The notes beneath the pieces are model-generated. The model had not been told where the DNA came from, did not search any database, and saw only the letters and a list, made by a program, of their open reading frames with translations. DNA of 5,615 nt from Candidatus Lloydbacteria bacterium RIFCSPLOWO2_02_FULL_54_12 (GTDB taxonomy: Bacteria; Patescibacteriota; Minisyncoccia; Phycocordibacterales; UBA6899): the NCBI GenBank assembly GCA_001819095.1, contig MHLS01000019.1, positions 26,284 to 31,898 on the forward strand. Direction: 5' to 3'. This document shows, in pieces, positions 4,638 through 5,615 of this stretch (the first letter of the stretch is position 1; the number at the start of each line of letters is the position of its first letter). Both the position numbers and the translations under genes were made by a program.

Positions 4638-5149
4638 TAGCCTTTTTTCTTTCTCCATGCCGCCTGCGCTTTTTTGATGTTCTCGCGCTCGGCACGACGC
4701 ATCGCCAAAGTCGGCTTGTCTTTTTCGGGAACATTACGCGGATGTGTACGAAAGATATCGCCCTTTTTGTGAAAGATATTTCCGTGGATCTGCTTTAACA
4801 TCGTCCGCGCTTTCGGGTCGTCAATGGTGAGCTGGCCATTCCGTTCTACGTGCGCCAAGTTTTTTCCGACCAACCATGACACGGTATCCCAACTACCGCT
4901 CCGGCGCCTTCCCGCGAGCCGCTCCAGTCCGCCTTTTCCGCCGACATCCTGATTCCTAAAGGAAACGAACTCGCTCTTGGGACGCACCTCAATGTGGTAG
5001 AACAACCCCCTCCCGCCGAGGCCCGGCTTCTTTCGCGCGCGACCTTCCGGCTGGGCAAGCGCGTGTGCGCGGTGCGACATGCCCTTCCACGCTCTCTGTG
5101 CCTTCTTGATGTTCTCCTTTGCCGCCTTTCGTTGTTTTGCGCTACCCAT
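4637..5149 (-). CDS. basic hypothetical protein with terminal ENIKKAQ-x-AW repeats, 170 aa
   Basis: This strongly basic cytoplasmic protein has the same motif at both ends: ENIKKAQRAWK (12-22) and ENIKKAQAAWRK (156-167), each preceded by a Lys/Arg/Ala-rich run. The core (about 48-150) has a conserved-looking series: YHIEVRPKSEFVSFRNQDVG, GGLERLAGRRRSGSWDTVSWL, LTIDDPKAR, KKGDIF and NVPEKDKPT. I recall similar uncharacterised proteins in other microbes but cannot name a family. Basic termini suggest nucleic-acid or ribosome contact; that is an inference. The ATG at 5149 is chosen because it sits seven bases after a perfect TATAAT. An upstream in-frame ATG at 5158 lies inside the TATAAT box itself and could not be in that transcript. 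The gene leads a two-gene unit with the secreted protein. Confidence 0.85.
   Translation of the reverse strand: MGSAKQRKAAKENIKKAQRAWKGMSHRAHALAQPEGRARKKPGLGGRGLFYHIEVRPKSEFVSFRNQDVGGKGGLERLAGRRRSGSWDTVSWLVGKNLAHVERNGQLTIDDPKARTMLKQIHGNIFHKKGDIFRTHPRNVPEKDKPTLAMRRAERENIKKAQAAWRKKKG
4655..4684 (-). repeat. coding repeat, C-terminal copy of ENIKKAQ-x-AW
   Basis: It encodes residues 156-165 of the basic protein. Eleven bases (TTGATGTTCTC on the plus strand, ending at 4684) are identical to the N-terminal copy, with synonymous changes beyond. This fits an old duplication or selection on the peptide. Confidence 0.8.
5087..5116 (-). repeat. coding repeat, N-terminal copy of ENIKKAQ-x-AW
   Basis: It encodes residues 12-21 of the basic protein. 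It matches the C-terminal copy in nine of ten residues, the exception being Arg versus Ala before AW. Confidence 0.8.
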
Positions 5150-5156
5150 AGCATTC

Positions 5157-5184
5157 ATTATATAAAGCGGGGGTAGTTTTTCAA
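5157..5184 (-). promoter_or_regulatory. strong promoter of the basic-protein/secreted-protein unit, leaderless
   Basis: TTGAAA (5184-5179, 5/6) and TATAAT (5162-5157, 6/6) are spaced by 16 bp on the minus strand. This is the best promoter in the window. The hexamer ends seven bases before the ATG at 5149, so the mRNA should begin at or one base before the start codon, and no Shine-Dalgarno is present. Confidence 0.8.
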
Positions 5185-5200
5185 CAGCAAGTGCACCCCC
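5169..5200. promoter_or_regulatory. GGGGGT/ACCCCC inverted repeat across the -35 region
   Basis: Six-bp arms at 5169-5174 and 5195-5200 flank a 20-base loop that contains the -35 box, and one arm sits in the promoter spacer. It begins right after the stop of the upstream gene (5203-5201). No T tract follows on the minus strand, so it is a poor terminator. An operator is the more likely role, if it has one. Confidence 0.35.
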
Positions 5201-5615
5201 TTATTGAAAGATGTGCCGTAAGGCGGCGAAGGGCACGAAAACAGCGCCGAGGAGTTGCTCCGTAAGTGGGACATTCCTGCTTTGTATTTGCGTCGTGTCG
5301 GGAGGTGGTGGCATTGTGGGTGGAGGATAAAATGGAACGACCTGGATGTTACCGCCGGAGACCTCCGTATAACACGCGCGCAACGCGATCTCGACATCCT
5401 CCGTCGGCGACGCAAAACCTATCTGCGCATATCGGTCCGGGAATTTATCCCGAAGACAGGTCTGGATAGGAAGCGGGAGGGCGTCGGTCCAGAGACCGGA
5501 CGGAAAAACGGTATCTGCAGGCGGGACCGTCCCGCCGACAACAGGCGGTGGTGCGAACATGGTCGGGTCCCCTCCGATGACCGCTCCGGCACAGATACGG
5601 ATCGCCGACTCCAGT
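5201..5615 (-). CDS. hypothetical Pro/Cys-containing protein, C-terminal 137 residues only
   Basis: The frame is open to the right edge, so the N-terminus is missing; the in-frame ATG at 5560 is probably internal, because coding-like sequence (LESAIRICAGAVIGG) continues upstream. Visible parts, counted from the first residue in the window, are a Pro/Gly-rich linker (about 21-35) and a Cys-containing segment, PIQTCLRDKF, leading into ASPTEDVEIALRACYTEV. Its two cysteines (53 and 81) are 28 residues apart. A second Pro-rich stretch follows (about 95-106), then a hydrophobic C-terminal helix (about 118-136, LTEQLLGAVFVPFAALRHIF). The alternation of short helices bearing Cys with Pro linkers suggests an extracytoplasmic repeat protein, but this is inference. 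I do not recognise the family. The stop lies 16 bases before the -35 of the next gene. Confidence 0.65.
   Translation of the reverse strand, partial: LESAIRICAGAVIGGDPTMFAPPPVVGGTVPPADTVFPSGLWTDALPLPIQTCLRDKFPDRYAQIGFASPTEDVEIALRACYTEVSGGNIQVVPFYPPPTMPPPPDTTQIQSRNVPLTEQLLGAVFVPFAALRHIFQ

Noticed and set aside
4324..4734. 136-codon minus-strand frame overlapping the secreted and basic protein genes
   Set aside because: It is out of frame with both well-supported genes, is Arg-rich throughout, and lacks any motif.
1..5615. tRNA, rRNA, CRISPR array, insertion sequence or toxin-antitoxin pair
   Set aside because: I saw no cloverleaf with a TTC loop, no spaced direct repeats, no transposase motifs or terminal inverted repeats, and no pair of small genes with known toxin features. 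The window is almost fully explained by the listed genes.

Overview
The window looks like a stretch of ordinary, gene-dense chromosome from a bacterium of the Candidate Phyla Radiation (Patescibacteria, most likely the Parcubacteria side). The evidence is the gene style, not a marker gene. There is a small membrane-anchored protein with only a SurA N-terminal domain, a lone short-chain dehydrogenase with no fatty-acid synthesis neighbours, several short lineage-type hypothetical proteins, very short gaps and little Shine-Dalgarno use at the first genes of transcription units. By eye the base composition is moderately GC-rich. TGA appears to work as a normal stop codon: the SDR gene ends in TGA directly before a terminator. 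The taxonomic placement is an inference.

Layout, left to right. On the minus strand, a DedA-family membrane protein (618 to 1, running off the left edge) has its own extended -10 promoter. Just upstream of it, a Rho-independent terminator ends an alpha/beta hydrolase gene (1748-687). Its 8-bp stem begins inside the hydrolase stop codon. Further right on the minus strand is a 144-aa acidic hypothetical protein (2369-1935), with a doubtful 70-codon reading frame in the gap between it and the hydrolase. At 2370-2488 lies a divergent control region. Here the minus-strand hypothetical gene and a plus-strand FabG-like SDR gene (2489-3223) diverge. The region holds a 9-C homopolymer and a concentric double inverted repeat of ACCGT half-sites laid over the SDR promoter. 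A bidirectional terminator (3236-3270) separates the SDR gene from the convergent SurA_N-domain gene (3931-3284), which has a perfect TATAAT box. Upstream of that is a two-gene unit: a basic cytoplasmic protein with the same ENIKKAQ-x-AW motif at both ends (5149-4637), joined by a TAATG stop/start overlap to a secreted beta-rich protein (4637-4014). This unit is driven by a strong promoter (5184-5157). The right edge holds the 3' end of a Pro/Cys-containing hypothetical gene.

The genes have a loose cell-envelope theme: membrane protein, lipase-like hydrolase, anchored chaperone-like domain and secreted protein. They are arranged as several short transcription units and not as one pathway operon. 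No mobile element, CRISPR array, tRNA or rRNA is visible. No complete novel defence or biosynthetic system is evident. The most interesting signals are regulatory (the nested operator; up to three genes with a -10 hexamer exactly 7 nt before ATG, implying leaderless mRNAs) and the bookended basic protein coupled to a secreted partner.
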